From positions 22,449,088-22,513,087 of the forward strand of contig OW121846.1 of NCBI GenBank assembly GCA_933228895.1: a stretch of DNA of 64,000 nt, read 5' to 3'. The stretch comes from Platycnemis pennipes. Its lineage: Eukaryota > Arthropoda > Insecta > Odonata > Platycnemididae. Positions 11,801 to 25,422 of the stretch are shown here, piece by piece (position 1 is the first letter of the stretch; every line of letters begins with the position of its first letter). A program made the position numbers and the translations under genes. The notes under the pieces are model-generated. The model saw only the letters and a program-made list of their open reading frames with translations. It did not search any database and was not told the origin of the DNA.

Positions 11801-14800
11801 TTGAAAGGCCTGTATTTGAAAAATAAAATTCGGGCCATTAATATCCACGATTAATCTCATTTTGGACTAATGGGTTGTGTCGTGAGAGAAGATAGTGAGG
11901 CTATTAATCGTTTTTAAACCCAAGCAATGCTTTTCTCGTTGTCTGTCGTGTACAGTGGCGTTTGAATGTCGCTTTCCTGCTCTGCGTGCCATTCTCAAAG
12001 CCTAGGTGGAGCACTGACTTTAAGTCCATTCAGCACATCTCCGCCCTCCAGCCTGACCGCCTTTCATGCAAGATATCTACGTTGGAATACAAGAGGAAAC
12101 TCCGTAAGACCAATGGAATGAGGGAAGCTTGGTGATTTTACGTATCTCATAACAGTTACCCGGTTATCTACTATAAATTTCAGAGGTTCATAGGCTGTGG
12201 ATGGACCTATGAAGTGGGTACTGACAGAGGATAAGAATGCGGCTTGATGGGAAAAGTATTTTGGAGTGCTTTCATTCATAACAAATCTTTAGGTCTGCCG
12301 AGTTTATTGCCATTCTGTGAAAATTAACTTTAAACGTTTTTGATCTAGGCTTGGAGAGTATATATCGATGATAAGAAATATTCATAGGATTATTTGGCTT
12401 TTAATGGGCTGACACACAATGTGAAATTAGATTTTTACCCCATTAATTGGTGAGTACGGCCAAATCAGCCAAATGTTGGTCCCTGCGAGCTGAATAAATT
12501 AAATATCTGATTATTTAAGTCGACATTCTGCTGTTTGAATTCATTCCTGAGGTTTTACATTAGTATTTTATTTCTTTCCTGATGGCTGTCCATTGTAGAA
12601 ATTTATTGCTGATTATTTACTTTAGCCTTGAATGTAAGCTCTGATTTTCATAAAATTATGTATTCCATATTGTGCCATACACGGACGGCAAAAAGATGAA
12701 ATTCCTGATATTGGGAATCGGGGCTTTTAATTTTAATAATACTGATAGAAAAATAAAGAGATTGGTTTCTGTTAATACCACTAAACTGCACGCTGAAATA
12801 TCGTATCATGTCATTAAGTATAGAATGGAATTTCATTCGTTTGAAACATATTGGTTTCAGTAGCAGTTGTATCTGTGGCACACAGGTTTGTTAGGAACGA
12901 TTGTGATCCATGAATCTACTAGGTAAATACTGTTGCCTTTCAGTGGAAGAATACTGTGAAATGATAAATTTGTTCTCATCCTCTAATCTGTAAGTTAACG
13001 GAAATATCTCTAAATATGCATTACAGAATTTATTAAACCAAGTATTTCTCATTTTTGTATTATTCTTCGGAACTATGACATTATAAAAATACATTTTTGC
13101 AGAATCATTGAATTTATCTCAGCTTATTGTCATTTTTTTGCGCCTTTAGGCGTTTCAGTTTTAGATGAACTTTAAAATTCATAATATGTTATAGGTTTCT
13201 GTATTAGTAGTTAGTTTGAAAAAATCGCAACGGCAGCCTGAAAAAAACCATTCACCAGTTCAACTCTGCTAAATGTACAATTTTATTCTTAGAATTATTT
13301 GTATTTCTTTCGGAAATAGTTTCTAAACATTGCATTTTTGCAGTAAATAATGGGATTAGAATTTAGAAAATTATCTCCAGGATTTGTGTTGAAATTTTTT
13401 TTGTCTTTGACTGGACACCCTGGTTTATGAAAAGATTTGACGCACTTTTTAGTCGTCGGCCTCCCGTTGCCGAAATATCATCTTATTTAGAAGCAAGTAT
13501 ATGAGCCACGCATATAATTCCGTTGGAATTCAGTATCCCTCCTTTCTCCCCGAGAACTTGAACCCCGGTGAAGTAAGGCTAGGGTTGGTGTTCCTCTCTC
13601 AGAATTCCGGTAGTCTTCCAGAATTGGACATATTTAGTATTCCTCTCTTCTGGATGGATACAGATACCTCGCGGAATTTAAAAATATGGCGAGTCTTCAG
13701 ATTTCTTTTTGCTGTCCTTGGTAATTAAAATGATATCATTAGTCCTGCTACATTATGTCAGCATGTGAAAAATGCCCCATGGTCTTTTGAAACCTAAGCC
13801 TTAAAGTATTTTGGGGTGAATGCCGCCGTGTTTAATTTGTTCCCCTGGGTAATAACCATTTCAGTGATTTATCTTTAATCTTATACTTCGGAAATTTCTT
13901 CCGTCAAGATTAAAGACCTGATGGAATGAATCGGTCACAAAGTGAGACCCTAATTACGATCCCACCATTCCCATCACCTGCACGCCTTCTTAATTCATTC
14001 TTCTCTCAATCTAACTAACTGCTTGTATTTTAACTTTATCCACCGTGTTTTTAAATATTTCTCGTAATTACCATTCACCTAAGCATAATAATTCCGAGAC
14101 AAGGATCACGATCACGTATGATTATAACTCACATGTTCGTATTAGATGCTCCAGTCTATACACCATCTGCCACTTCTCTTAAATAGAACACGGGTTTCAG
14201 TTTGAAGCTTAAACGCGTACGTTTTTCCCCGCAGACACATGCAAATAATCAGAGGAATGCCCATAGTGATCTCCGTTCTCGGTTTCATTCGTTGAAGCGC
14301 GTAGTGAGTGGGACTTCGAGCTACGTCTAAGTTGTCCCAGCATAGTCTTTGCTGCCATAGGTAAGAACTCATCGCGAGGAGACGCGTAATATTTTTCTCG
14401 CCTTGCAAACACACTATTCGAAAGTTTACCTTGGGCTTGTAGATTATGCAGTTATTTCGACATCAATGTATTTCAAGCTGCCTATATCTACGGGGCTATA
14501 CAAACCCTTAGGATATTCGCTAGGGTGAACAATGGGATGTGGGTCTTTTGTTCGTGGCAACCCACAACCCCGAGACATTTTACAATTTTACGTTTCGTCT
14601 CAGTTCTGTATGATGTGGTAATTAAGGTAGTCATTAAGGTAACCTGAATTTCGTATGGGCCTAAAAATTTTGGTAAAAATAGTTTGGGTTTTTTCGTTTT
14701 ATTGTTTTCCTGTGACGAGATTCATAAAATCATAGACCCTCAGCTTTTACTTTGTCTCTTTTCTCTGGTTTGCCGAGGAATGATGGAAATAACGTCTCGA

Positions 14801-17800
14801 TTAGAGTATCAGGCTGACGTCCTGCTCTGATGCTATCGACTGGGCATTGAATACGACGCCTCTGTATTCTATCCATGAAATCGGTATGTCCCCAGAGACG
14901 TTATCACCGTCAATGCAAATTACAGCTATTTATAACCTTGAAAATACTAGGAGAAATGCAGAACAAATATCTTATGCCGGTCCGGTCAATTACATTCGTA
15001 TTACACACGCTAGTTGGCATTACAGATATTTTCATCCCGTCTCTGCGGTAAGATATGTGATGACATGTTCCATCACTACCATGAATTCACTGATCCATGA
15101 CCGCAGGTTTGCGAGCACCTTCGGTCATGCTGCTTCATCAACGATATTTCAAGATGCTTACTTCATAGTGCTTTTTGTTTCCTTATAATTTTTTTATTCT
15201 TCTGCTGGAAGTTTTCCTATGGAATAGGAATTTATACTTGACATCACAGCGATGAGATTAGAAAGAGGAGTAGGGAAAAATATTTTTAGTACGATTGGAG
15301 TATGAAGTCAACGCTCATAAATTCTCTTGCTGATTGTTTCACTAAAAATTTGCCCAGGAAGTTTTTCGATCGCTATAATATTCGAAAGATGATCTCAGCG
15401 ATTGTTTTTTCAATATTTTTTCGTGAATTAGTTCTTCACAAAGTATAAGTTTCATAAGTTAAATTTCCTTTTGTTAACTGAAAAATTAGTTTCTTTTATT
15501 TGAACTGGCGTAATCAGAAGTGTCCGGTTGGAGTCTCGCCGATATTTTCTGTGATTGGTGTATTCTCTCTTAAGCCAGCCTCAGTTAAGTCGACGTAAGT
15601 CGAATTTTTGATCAAATTCTGAACGTATCGAGCAACTTCACTAGAGATAAATAATGAAACATTTTTAGTTTGAATAAATCATCGCTGAAAATCATTCATT
15701 ATGTCGTCATCATGGATGAATCATTGGTGTTTTGTACTCTTAAAACAGAAAATTTTCTTCATTTGTGTCCCAAACTACTTCCCGGAAGACTACTGCATAT
15801 TTCTCGAGATGCTTATAGATACCATCTAAAATTTGAAAACTGCTGTTCTCTGATTTCGAAAACAGTATGTTTTTCGCGCGCTTAAGATGAAGCGACGTAG
15901 TTCAGCCATATTGCCAGAAGGTGGCGCTCGTAGTTCCGCCGGTCCCTCAGTCAAGCAGCTGATCGCATGAAGATATCTTTCCAGTGCGAATCTGAGCTTC
16001 CAGTGGAACTTGAAAATAAGAAAAGCTATGTCATGATGAAATCTCTTAAAATGGTTATATATTATGGTGTCTGAGTTTCTTGCAAACAGTATTTGGAATA
16101 GCGGAAATATGTAATTTATCATTTTTTAAACTACTTTGAGCAACTTTTAAACCTCGTCTCGTAGATACCTCATAGTGCATTTTGGAAAAGCGTCTCAGTC
16201 GTATTTTCACTGAGCTTTTCTCCATCGGGCACTTACACATCGCAATCTAATAATTTTCAATAGGAAAGACTAAAATATTTTACTGTATTCCTTTGACCCA
16301 CCTAATTTTGGATTTGTGGGCATAGATCTCTCTCCATTTTCCGTTTCGTCTTGCTGGTTGACTTTCTTCTCATTAGCCTACCTTCAGTTTGCAAAATCTG
16401 TTGAAATCTTGCTTTGACAATCATCAACAGCTTTCCTTGACATAAGTCCAAACGTTTTTTTTTTAAATTTAGCCATGATATCTCAAACAATAGGTACACA
16501 TTAGGATTTACAGCAATAATAATATACCCGGCATATATAATGCGTCTCCTGGTGCGTCACTCGACCAACAAAGTCAGTGCATTTCCCTTCTTGATAAAAG
16601 GTCAATTGTTGTCATATTGAAGTGCCCATGGACACATTTTTGTACTAAATAGTATTCTGAATTGGAGCGGCCCTAATGGAAAACAAGTTCTTCGTTCTAT
16701 AACTTACAATTTAGAGAACCTTGTCCTCCTGCTTTGCTGTATTGTGGAATAATAGCCTTCCAGCTCCTTTGAGCCTAATAAAATGTTCAGATATCTTATC
16801 TTAACGTACGGGTCATTCATATCGATGTCCATTAAACAATGACAAAAAAAATGTATTTAATAATCCTAAAACTTTGGCCCTTAAACCCAAGAATTTGGCC
16901 AGGTACCATACTGTATTACTTATTTCTTTCTTGTGCACTTTACGTCGTTTTTATTCTTGCTAGAAAGTAAACGCTTTTAGCATGTTAAAATCAAACACTA
17001 ACAATCTTAAGGATTAAAATACTTCTAGGCGAAGCATTTTAAGCATTTGGTTAAAAGTATTATGCATTCTGTATTCTTAATTCAAATGCATAATTTTACT
17101 GATCATATTGTCCCTCAGTCCGCAATGGAATCTACTGCTCACCGAATGCATCGATCCGCTTACTAGCATTGGGAAAGCTGACTCATTGCTCATGATGTCA
17201 GGCAATTCCAAAGTGTGTTAGGATTTTCGCAATGGCGAGGGTATATTGCGTAACTAATGTGATGTTTGTTGCTCATACGTCGAAGGCTAATGTTGCTATA
17301 CTCTACCATCTCCGCCATATAGATTTAATAGACAAGGCATCGTTTTTGCCGTCATCAAATATCGTTTATTCCACTCAGTCTCATGTTATGCTGCATTGTA
17401 ATGCATACTAGCAATTGGGTGGCTTTGAGATATGTTGAACATTGCCAGAGGAAAAATGTTTCCAATGGCAATTTTAAATGTACTTGCTTTCCGTGCATAG
17501 CAGGAAAGTAAAATCTTGCAGCGGCTTTGAGATGTTGGTGTTAGACGAAATATATTATAATAAAGACTGCTACCCTGTATCTTCGTATGCATAAGAGAGG
17601 TTTATTTTTAAATACTATGATTAGGTTTTTTTGTGCAACGCATTAGTTTGAAGATGGTCTTCCAGAGATAGACCGACTTTAACCCCAACATTTCCAATAA
17701 TAAATTATGACGCTATATCAATAAAATACAATGGTTAACCATGAAAAGGGTCTGTGAGTTCGTTTGTTACAATAAGTAATAAATATCAACGTTCAGCCAT

Positions 17801-20015
17801 AGAATATATTAAAAGTTGTAGTCAGAAGTAAGATACACCCTTTTCTTGAAAAATATCCCTAATGTGTCCGCCATGTAAGGTCCCATTTAATACAAAGAAT
17901 AGTACGGTTCTCCCGTTTCGTCTGCTCCACACGTATTATTCCGTCAGATGCTACAAAACCTCTATCGAAAAGCATACTAAATATGTTCTGCTAGCTGATT
18001 TAAATCGTGAGCGGCATCTGCTATTTGTGGCGTTTTTGAGAACGCATTTGGGTTGGATGTGGCAATCAAATAACTTGCGTCATTACTTCAAAGGGCGTTT
18101 CGTAGAATAGATCACTTAAGCGTTCTCACGTTGAGTAACAAGAAGACTGACCTTAGAAGAGTTTTCTTGCTATGGAAACAGAATATATCAAAAAAGTTTT
18201 TTTTCTTTCTTACCGATCCACTGTTATTGATAATGATTGAAAACCCTCCGATTTGCAACCTTTGTCTGGGTTTAACCCATTTCATTTCCTAATAATAAAG
18301 ACAAAGCCTTAATTTGTATTGCTGCTTAGTTCCATGCCGAGTATTTTCCTAATTTAAGTCATAGATTTTTCGATTACATAGTTATATAACAAGCCAAATG
18401 CACCTGAATCATATGGTATGATGACAAAGGTCTTTTTCATCTTCCTTAAATTATGAGTAGCCAATTTGGTTGTTTTTTTCCATTTATGAATGTGTATGGT
18501 GTAGGAAAGAGGCCGAGGTCATCAAAATCAGTCTGCATCACTGACTTTTTTAATGCTCGGCAAATTCTTCTCTATTTGCATGTATTCTAAAGTTAGTGGT
18601 TGTTTTGCCTGCTGTCGTGGTTGAATAAAAACTTGCAGGTGAAGCAACTTGCTCGGGTAGGCTTATTAAAAATTCCGATGAGACTCGGCAATTATTCTCG
18701 CATCCAATTCGAAAAAAAGAGAAAAACTTGCGAATCGTATTGTGCTCGTTATATTTATTCCCGCTCTGTTATTGTTTATGGCTTATACGGCGAGCGAGAA
18801 CTTAGAACTAATTGACTTAGTTTCATTATTCCTCTTTTAACTAACATTTGCTCTGATTACTATGTGGTTAAATAATATTTTAGCCATAGAAGAGAAGATG
18901 TGATGTAGGTAGCTGCCGGTCCATACTTCCATTTTCGTATTTGTTGCTAAAATCAGCTTGAGAAATATCTCTCGGTACAATATTGGCTCTTCAAAGCCCT
19001 TCACAAATATGTTCTGGTTTTTAGGAATAAGATTCGTTTGGAGATGAGCATCTGATTCCCAAAAAAATGCGTTCAGCGTGGAAACGGTAATCTGAGGATT
19101 GAATGGCCCCCTACTCTGTTTCTGTGAATGAGTCCTGACGATTTCTGTCTGTGTTAAGTTCCGTTAAAAATGTTCCGAAATCAACCTCCCAGTACGTTTT
19201 TAAATTGACCCTTAACCCTTCTGACCGCAATAAGTTATCACTAAATTTCAAATTATTATTTCCCAATCGTTGAGTTTGACTGATGCACATATGTACACGT
19301 TCTCGAAGCCGAAGTTTAAGGAGAATGAAAAACAAACTGGGAATGTCCTTAATAAGTTGAAATTATACTGTGTACCTGTCATAATAATAAAGGATAAGAA
19401 GATAGTGGACGACTATCATAACAAAGTTGTGAACCCGCAACGTCTAATTCTCGACCTCAGTTTATCTTAAGGAATATCCGAATCAAGGTAATACCCAGTT
19501 GTGTTCGATTACCCGAAACTGATGAGAATCAGAAGGATGCAAGGATCCGCTGCTCTTACTTAATTTTGCTACGTACTAATACTTCTCACTCTTTGAATTT
19601 CGCTTCCAAGATTTCCTCCGAAGCACGTAAAACTCCTTCTTATCAAGTTTAATAGCCGACTCGTTATTTTGAAATTATATCTATTTCTGCTTCCTTTAGC
19701 GCCTGTTCTACACTCATTAGCAAAATGGCTATTGTAAGGGTGGAATTTTGTTGACAACTATTTTTAAATAAATTTTCTGTGCATTGATTTAATTTTTCGA
19801 CTCAGGCGTTCAACTGCGTTATCGCCGATTATTGCGTGGGTGTTTGGACTATTAGATCAGTTTATGACACTTGACGTGAGCTATCGTCTATCCGTCCTCT
19901 TTGGTCTTACATCGCCTCTTTTGTCTTACGTCACTTGCCGCACCCAAGGCGGTTGTCAGAGAGGAGATCATGCGTTGCCTAAAGCTTGGAAATCAAGATC
20001 ATCAAAATCATCCGT
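8840..20015. other. About 11 kb without recognisable features
   Basis: Uniformly AT-rich. The longest open frame is 113 codons (14847-15188 plus), and none shows a domain, signal peptide plus body, or compositional shift suggesting coding. No CpG island, tRNA-like box pair, long inverted repeat or retrotransposon protein was noticed. Probably intergenic or a long intron. Confidence 0.45.
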
Positions 20016-20019
20016 CAAC

Positions 20020-20640
20020 AATCCTTATATTGGTTTGACGTAGTTTTCCACTCGATTCCCTTATCAGCGAACGTCTTCATATTTACGCAGTTCTTCTCCT
20101 TCACGTTCTTTACTACTAGCTCTATATATTTCAGACAAGAGCTTCCTTTACCATTCTTCCCGCTCACTTGTCCCTCAGCGATTGCATCATTAGACCATAA
20201 TGTCTCTTCTACAAATGGCCGATTAAGTTGTCCCGTCTTATTTTTAAGGCTTTCTAAAGACTTCTCTTTCCTCCAACTCTACTTAGGACTTCTTCGTTAG
20301 TCACTTGGTTTTTCCATTTCATCTTCAACATTATTTGGTAACACCCAATTTCGAGTGCTTTCAGCCTTGACTTCTCTGCTACTGGTATCGTATATGCTTC
20401 ACTTTCATAAAGAAGAGTGCTCCGTGTGTATATTCTGATGTATTTTTTCTGTAGTGACAGCACTATTTTCCCAGCCGTTAGTAGATTCTTCATGGCTTCG
20501 GCTTTTCTACTAACTATTTGTTTCTTTCTTCGTCCATCGCAAATACCATATTTTCCTGAACCTCAGAAAAGGAAACTGCCGGGAAAGCAAAATCAATGGC
20601 GTATTCCAGAAAGAACAAATATTCATAGGATAATTTGCTT
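20020..20640 (-). mobile_element. Degenerate non-LTR retrotransposon, 3' end of the RT ORF
   Basis: Minus-strand translation of 20493-20254 gives a segment typical of the region after the reverse-transcriptase core in RTE-like LINEs: YESEAYTIPVAEKSRLKALE, then CYQIMLKMKW and VTNEEVLSRVGGKRSL. A stop codon follows, and the same frame continues with RRDNLIGHL (IGHL codons at 20212-20223). After one frameshift the reading resumes with KGSSCLKYIELVVKNV and a terminal IEWKTTSNQ near 20025. Family members have a similar order (ALYGSETW, then VTNEEVLRRV, then WIGHLLR, then GRGRPR-KYI). It is 5'-truncated, lacking the RT catalytic core, and dead. The clade assignment to RTE is inference. Confidence 0.85.
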
Positions 20641-20924
20641 ATAAATCAAGGATGCCTGCATTATGCCAAAAGTTTGTGGTTCAAATTATTTTTTTTAATG
20701 GTGAAATGAAATCAAATTTAAATATTCTTTCCAGTCATTGTACCTACCCTCTTTCCTATCACGTCTCTCCTCAGGTGTCCTCTTCCACCTCCATATTTCT
20801 CACATTTCTACCGCTTTCTGCTCTCTACGTTTTCCTCTCCATGTTTCTGCTCCTTGATTCCAGAAAGAGATTTTTTGGAGTAACCCCGGTTCATAATTAA
20901 GTGCTATGAGGAGAGCATTCCAAA

Positions 20925-21055
20925 TGGAGCACTCATTGCGTCGGGTGGTACATAGAAATTTAGATTCCTTGACGCCATTCTTCAAGAGCAGGTTAACGCC
21001 GACGCTGGATTCCCCTCCACTGTCCCGAAAATCCTATCCCTACCAACCTATTCTA
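20925..21055 (+). mobile_element. SINE fragment, 3' body (GGATGGGACGTTAA family)
   Basis: Shares scattered blocks with the complete SINE at 48977-49302: GGAGCACTC...GTCGG near the start, then GAGCAGGTTAACGCCGACGC-GGATTCCCCTCCAC, against GTAGGCTAATGCCGACGCCGGGTTTCCCTTCAC in the full copy. The tRNA-like head is missing. Diverged, so an old copy. Confidence 0.6.
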
Positions 21056-21059
21056 TTTC

Positions 21060-22560
21060 CGTCCACTGATCTTCAATGTTGAAGATGACTTACGTTGTCG
21101 GCGGCGGCGTCACTTAAAACGGTGTGTTCCCCCCTCCACCACGTCTCTCTTCTCTTTTTCGCCCCATCTGCTCCTTTGATTTCCCCTCTCATCCTTTATT
21201 CCTTACTCCCTTCTCTCCCCCACATTCCCTCCTTCCTTCTTCCTACCCACGTTCTTCGCTCTTCATCCTCTCTCCCTCACCTCTCTTAATTCATTAAACC
21301 TTACACTCAGTTATTCATGTAAAATGCAGGTGCGTATTGGGTGGTAAATCCTCCCTCCCAGATGCAACAATTCTTCTCGAGAAATGCCTCGAAGTCATAA
21401 TGGACAAGTGGTCAAATAAAACACCAGAAATTGCTCTAATAAATGCATATTTAAATTATTAATACGCATAGTCTTGTTCTCGACTGAGTAATATAGGGGA
21501 TGCGGATGAACCCCTCTCGCCAAACTAGTCCAGCAGCTTTTGTAGAATGCATGGGTGTGTTACCAATATTTAAAAAATATTTCAGGAACAGGGACATGTT
21601 TCTTTGGTTAATGCTTGTTTTTACTATGCAGGCTGAGCTGAATTCTCCCGACTGATTTCCCTCCAATTTCGGACACCGCCAGTGACATAATTCATCAGCA
21701 GGAGTTGCCAAACATCGTGTGACGATGATTTTGGGACGGAAGATCCGTGAATTGTCTTACCGTAATAATTTATAGACCACTCTTTTGAGCTGAAGCAATG
21801 GTTAAACTCTTTTGGTGACGCAGTCTGGTAATGTGCTGAGGATAGCGCAAATTCAAGCATAATAATTTTTTCTGCACCCACCAGAACTTCACGAAGCATA
21901 CCACGCGTTTTCGGGATCAGTAATAGATGCTATTAAATGTTCCCGGAAAAAACTATTCCCGGAGAGCGTCATCACTCTCTAAATCAGGCCAATATATCTC
22001 CGCAAAGGAGGGCTCTGCCCATTTATTGTCCTCGTCATCGTACTTTGTTTACTTGGAGGAGAGAGTGGTTCCTCCCTGCGCCTGAGCGGGTAATACCCTC
22101 ATCCGCGTCGTGGCTCAGCGTCATTCTACTTCTTCCATCTCGTGGCTGATGGAGTCGACGGGTTGGCCCAGGATGCTGCTCGCCTCCTGGTGAGTAATTG
22201 GCTGAGAGACGGGACGCGTGAATGAGCGACTAGTAGGAAAGAGGATGAGAGGTTGACGGTTTCAGAGCTTGCAAAGAGCGCGGTGGGCGGTAGCCGACGT
22301 CGCAGTGAAACGTCTGCTCGGCCCACCTGCGTAGAAATTCCCTCCACATCGGTAATCAAGGAATTCGCACGCCTCCCGTAAGTGTTCTCCAAGAGGCCAT
22401 AGTCTCCGTTCAGTCCGTTAGTAGGCAGTTTACCATACTCAGTGGTTTAAATTCTCTTTGAATCCACTTCGGCCGGCTTGGTGGGTGGCGTTACGATGTG
22501 TAATGCCTCCTATGACATTACACAGTGAAGAAGCCGTGAGTGAATAATTTCGTCTCTTGT
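21060..22560. other. Spacer with pyrimidine tract and a weak GC-rich patch
   Basis: A C/T-rich segment occupies about 21120-21290. A moderately CpG-rich patch at 22030-22340 has no recognisable coding frame. A donor-like TTGTAG|GTAAG occurs at about 22562, but no exon can be supported. An inverted 9-mer (TGTGTAATG / CATTACACA, 22497-22524) is within chance expectation. Confidence 0.3.
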
Positions 22561-23424
22561 AGGTAAGGAGCAATTATGCTGGCAAAAATATTCTCTCTAC
22601 TGCTTTTATCGCGGCATAATATAATCGATATAATTTGTTTTCTCGATTAAAGGCGGTATCTTAACATCTTCTTTCATCTGCGCTTTTGGAGGCTCGCAAG
22701 TTATGGTGTATATCTAATTGGTTGTCTGGAGACAGATTGTAGGAAATAACATAAGGTCACAAATCTTCTTGAGACTATATCATCGGTATTTGAAAGATGA
22801 TTATTGAAATACCTACATCATCGCCGATCTTTACTTAATTCTTGTATTGGCTAACCTCGTCACACTTACATATTTAGATTACAGTTAAATGGGTCTCTAT
22901 TGCATTTGTTTGAAGAAATAAGCACAGACAGTGAGAATAAATTTGAAAACGGGGTCATTTACTTGCTACAGAATACATTTTGGATAGAGAATCATGAACA
23001 CTTTGGAAACCTTCTTGTACAATCCGATAAAATCTAAGTAATTGTGGTGGTCGATTTCATCATTATCTTCCCACAGGGCACAATTGTTGTACCAAAAATC
23101 ACTCTACCGAAAGTTTCTTAGGAAAATGTCGTTTAGGTTGAACGTATCTTCCCCAGGCAGAGAATAGGTCGAGAAACTGTTCATTTACCCTGAATTACCT
23201 GTCGCATGGCGCCTTCTTGAATCGCTCCAAGTATCGTCCACAACCTAGGTGAAAAGAAAAACAACGCGAACATCTCATTATATATCGCCATTGTTCGCCA
23301 TGCCAACCCAAAGGTTCGCTGGACACGTATTATACTTTCATGCAATACATATTTTTTCAGTTGAGCGTAAGATATGTACGATCTGGACTTAAGCAATTGA
23401 GTCGACTGAAGTATCTGCCTACCT

Positions 23425-23540
23425 GGCTGAAGTAGTAGCCTAGTTGCATGTCAATAGTGCATGTTTGGTGATCTTCACCCCCTGCCACACACCCTCGTGG
23501 TGGCTCGCAGAGTATTACGTGGATGAAGATGAAGTACAAT
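23425..23540 (+). mobile_element. Short dispersed element, copy A (ATGTAGATG-tail family)
   Basis: Reads GCATGTCAATAGTGCATG, then TGATCTTCACCCCCTGCCAC, then ACCCTCGTGGTGGCTCGCAG, with a decayed tail of the form ACGTGGATGAAGATGAAG. The same order appears on the opposite strand at 31698-31830 and 50715-50880. Orientation is assigned so that the tandem ATGTAGATG-like tail is the 3' end. There is no protein-coding capacity. Confidence 0.7.
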
Positions 23541-23673
23541 TTTACCTGGGCTTGGGTATAATAGCCAGGCACCTCGGCCTGGTTCTAACTCTAAAGTTGC
23601 TATTGCACATTCATCTGAAGGACAATGGTCCACATATCGTGAATGAATCGATATCCTGCTAACATTTTGCGAT

Positions 23674-23706
23674 TATAAAAGGGGATGCTACTGTTGTGAG
23701 CTTCTG
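23674..23706 (+). promoter_or_regulatory. Isolated TATA-box motif
   Basis: TATAAAAGGGG at 23674 is close to the ideal metazoan TATA box. About 45 nt downstream the first ATG (ACATGTCTGTG) opens only a 20-codon frame. No GC enrichment or initiator was found at +1, so this may be a chance match. Confidence 0.25.
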
Positions 23707-23709
23707 TGC

Positions 23710-25420
23710 ACAACATGTCTGTGTCTGTACAATGTCGGTGCCATCGTCTGTATATTTGGTATCAGTGCTATGTATGAAGTGCTGAGGAGATCACTTGAAC
23801 GGTGTACATTTCAGCTTTGAGCACCTTTGTCTCATTAAGAATCCTCACACGTGGCCTTGCGTCACGTTAGTCCATAGCTCTGGTTCTCCTGCGCGTGATT
23901 TATTGGAGGCATTTACTTCCATTGCCCGAATCAATGTTCATTCATCCCACCGCACAGCACCTGGCTTGAAGAATTTCAAGTTTGTTTTCCTGATTTAGTG
24001 TATGATTTCTTCCTCATTATCAGTTATCTCATTATGAGGTGGCTTGTAATAATCCTAAGTCTACTATATACTTTCGTGTCGTCTAAATTTGGCCTTCGGC
24101 TTTAAAAACAACATTCTTCAATCGGATAATTCCCTTATTATTGTCAGTAATAGTAAGGAAGAAAGTTTGTGCACAAAATATGCGGTACACGGACATGATA
24201 GCTCAAAGTACACAAATCCGCAACAGTGCATTCCATTATCACGTTTGCACAAGCATTTTATTTGATATTTGAAATAGGAATCAGCTAGGATTAGCAATTT
24301 TAATTTTACGTTATGGACTGGTAAGTTATGAAATCGCTACTTGCAATCCCCATGAAATTCAAAAAGGGAAATAATCATTTTACTTAAATATTAATTCGAG
24401 GAATAATGTAACAAATCCAAGGCCATTAACTTTCTGTACCCCATGGTGATACCTCTCTCTCCACAAGGTATTTTGTGACTATTTTCTGTGCAGCAGTGTC
24501 TGTTGTGCCGTGTGGTGACTGTTGTGTTTCTGATGAAAGGAGACACCTGACAAAAATGTGATAAATGTAAATATTTTTACCAGGAGTCATATTTCATGAC
24601 TTACTACTCTCAAGGAATAGGTAAACCTCGGGGATACGTTGATAAAGCAAACAATAATGTTAACTGGTTTTTTACCTCGGCCGATTTTTAGAAACGTGTT
24701 TACGTTAGAAATGTTCTAATGCTGATTTTAATGAAGAGAGCACAAGTCTCACAAGGCCACTTTAATTTGCGCGAGGAGATGTCATCCCACGATTTCGTAT
24801 CAAGTGCTTTACATGTATTGCATTTGCTTGTTTCATTTACGCGAGATGATCCTGTAATATCGGAGAAAGATATTGAAATTTAGTAGCTCCACGAAATGTA
24901 TCACTTCGTGCCTGATCACGTATCCTCAACTTGTGGTCGTTGGCTCTTTGATATCAATTTCACGAATTCAGTGAAGTGAAAAAATCCCTCGTCCGCGTCC
25001 GCCCCCGAGAACTGCCCAAGCGACCTTCTCTCATTGTTCGTCAGCCTTACGGGAGATAAAAAGCCCACTCGCCAGCGGAACGATTGCGGTCGTTTGTTCT
25101 ACAGCAATTATTGCACAAGTAGTATTATTTCGATACTTGCCTCATTTAGAAAGTGAGAGAGGGACTTCCACAGATATGGAATCGTTGAAGGTCAATCGAG
25201 CTTAGCATTTGGATAATCCAGGGTCGCTCTCGCAACTATTCGTTCGTTTTTTCCTGGCGATGATTTCCACTCGCTTCAGAGTTGGGAGTTTGATTTTCTA
25301 AAGGCATTGGGAAGGCTACTGACCATTGAGGTACTCATTGAACCCTTAAATTTTTATATGCTTTTTTGGTTTCCGGACTCGGATATGCTTTCCTTTCTTG
25401 TGAAGTCTTCAGCCCATTTC
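23710..25420. other. AT-rich stretch, nothing recognised
   Basis: No coding, SINE or LINE signal. Short open frames only. Confidence 0.4.
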
Positions 25421-25422
25421 AC

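Noticed and set aside
22497..22524. 9-bp inverted repeat TGTGTAATG / CATTACACA
   Set aside because: Inverted repeats of this size and spacing are expected a few times in 64 kb by chance.
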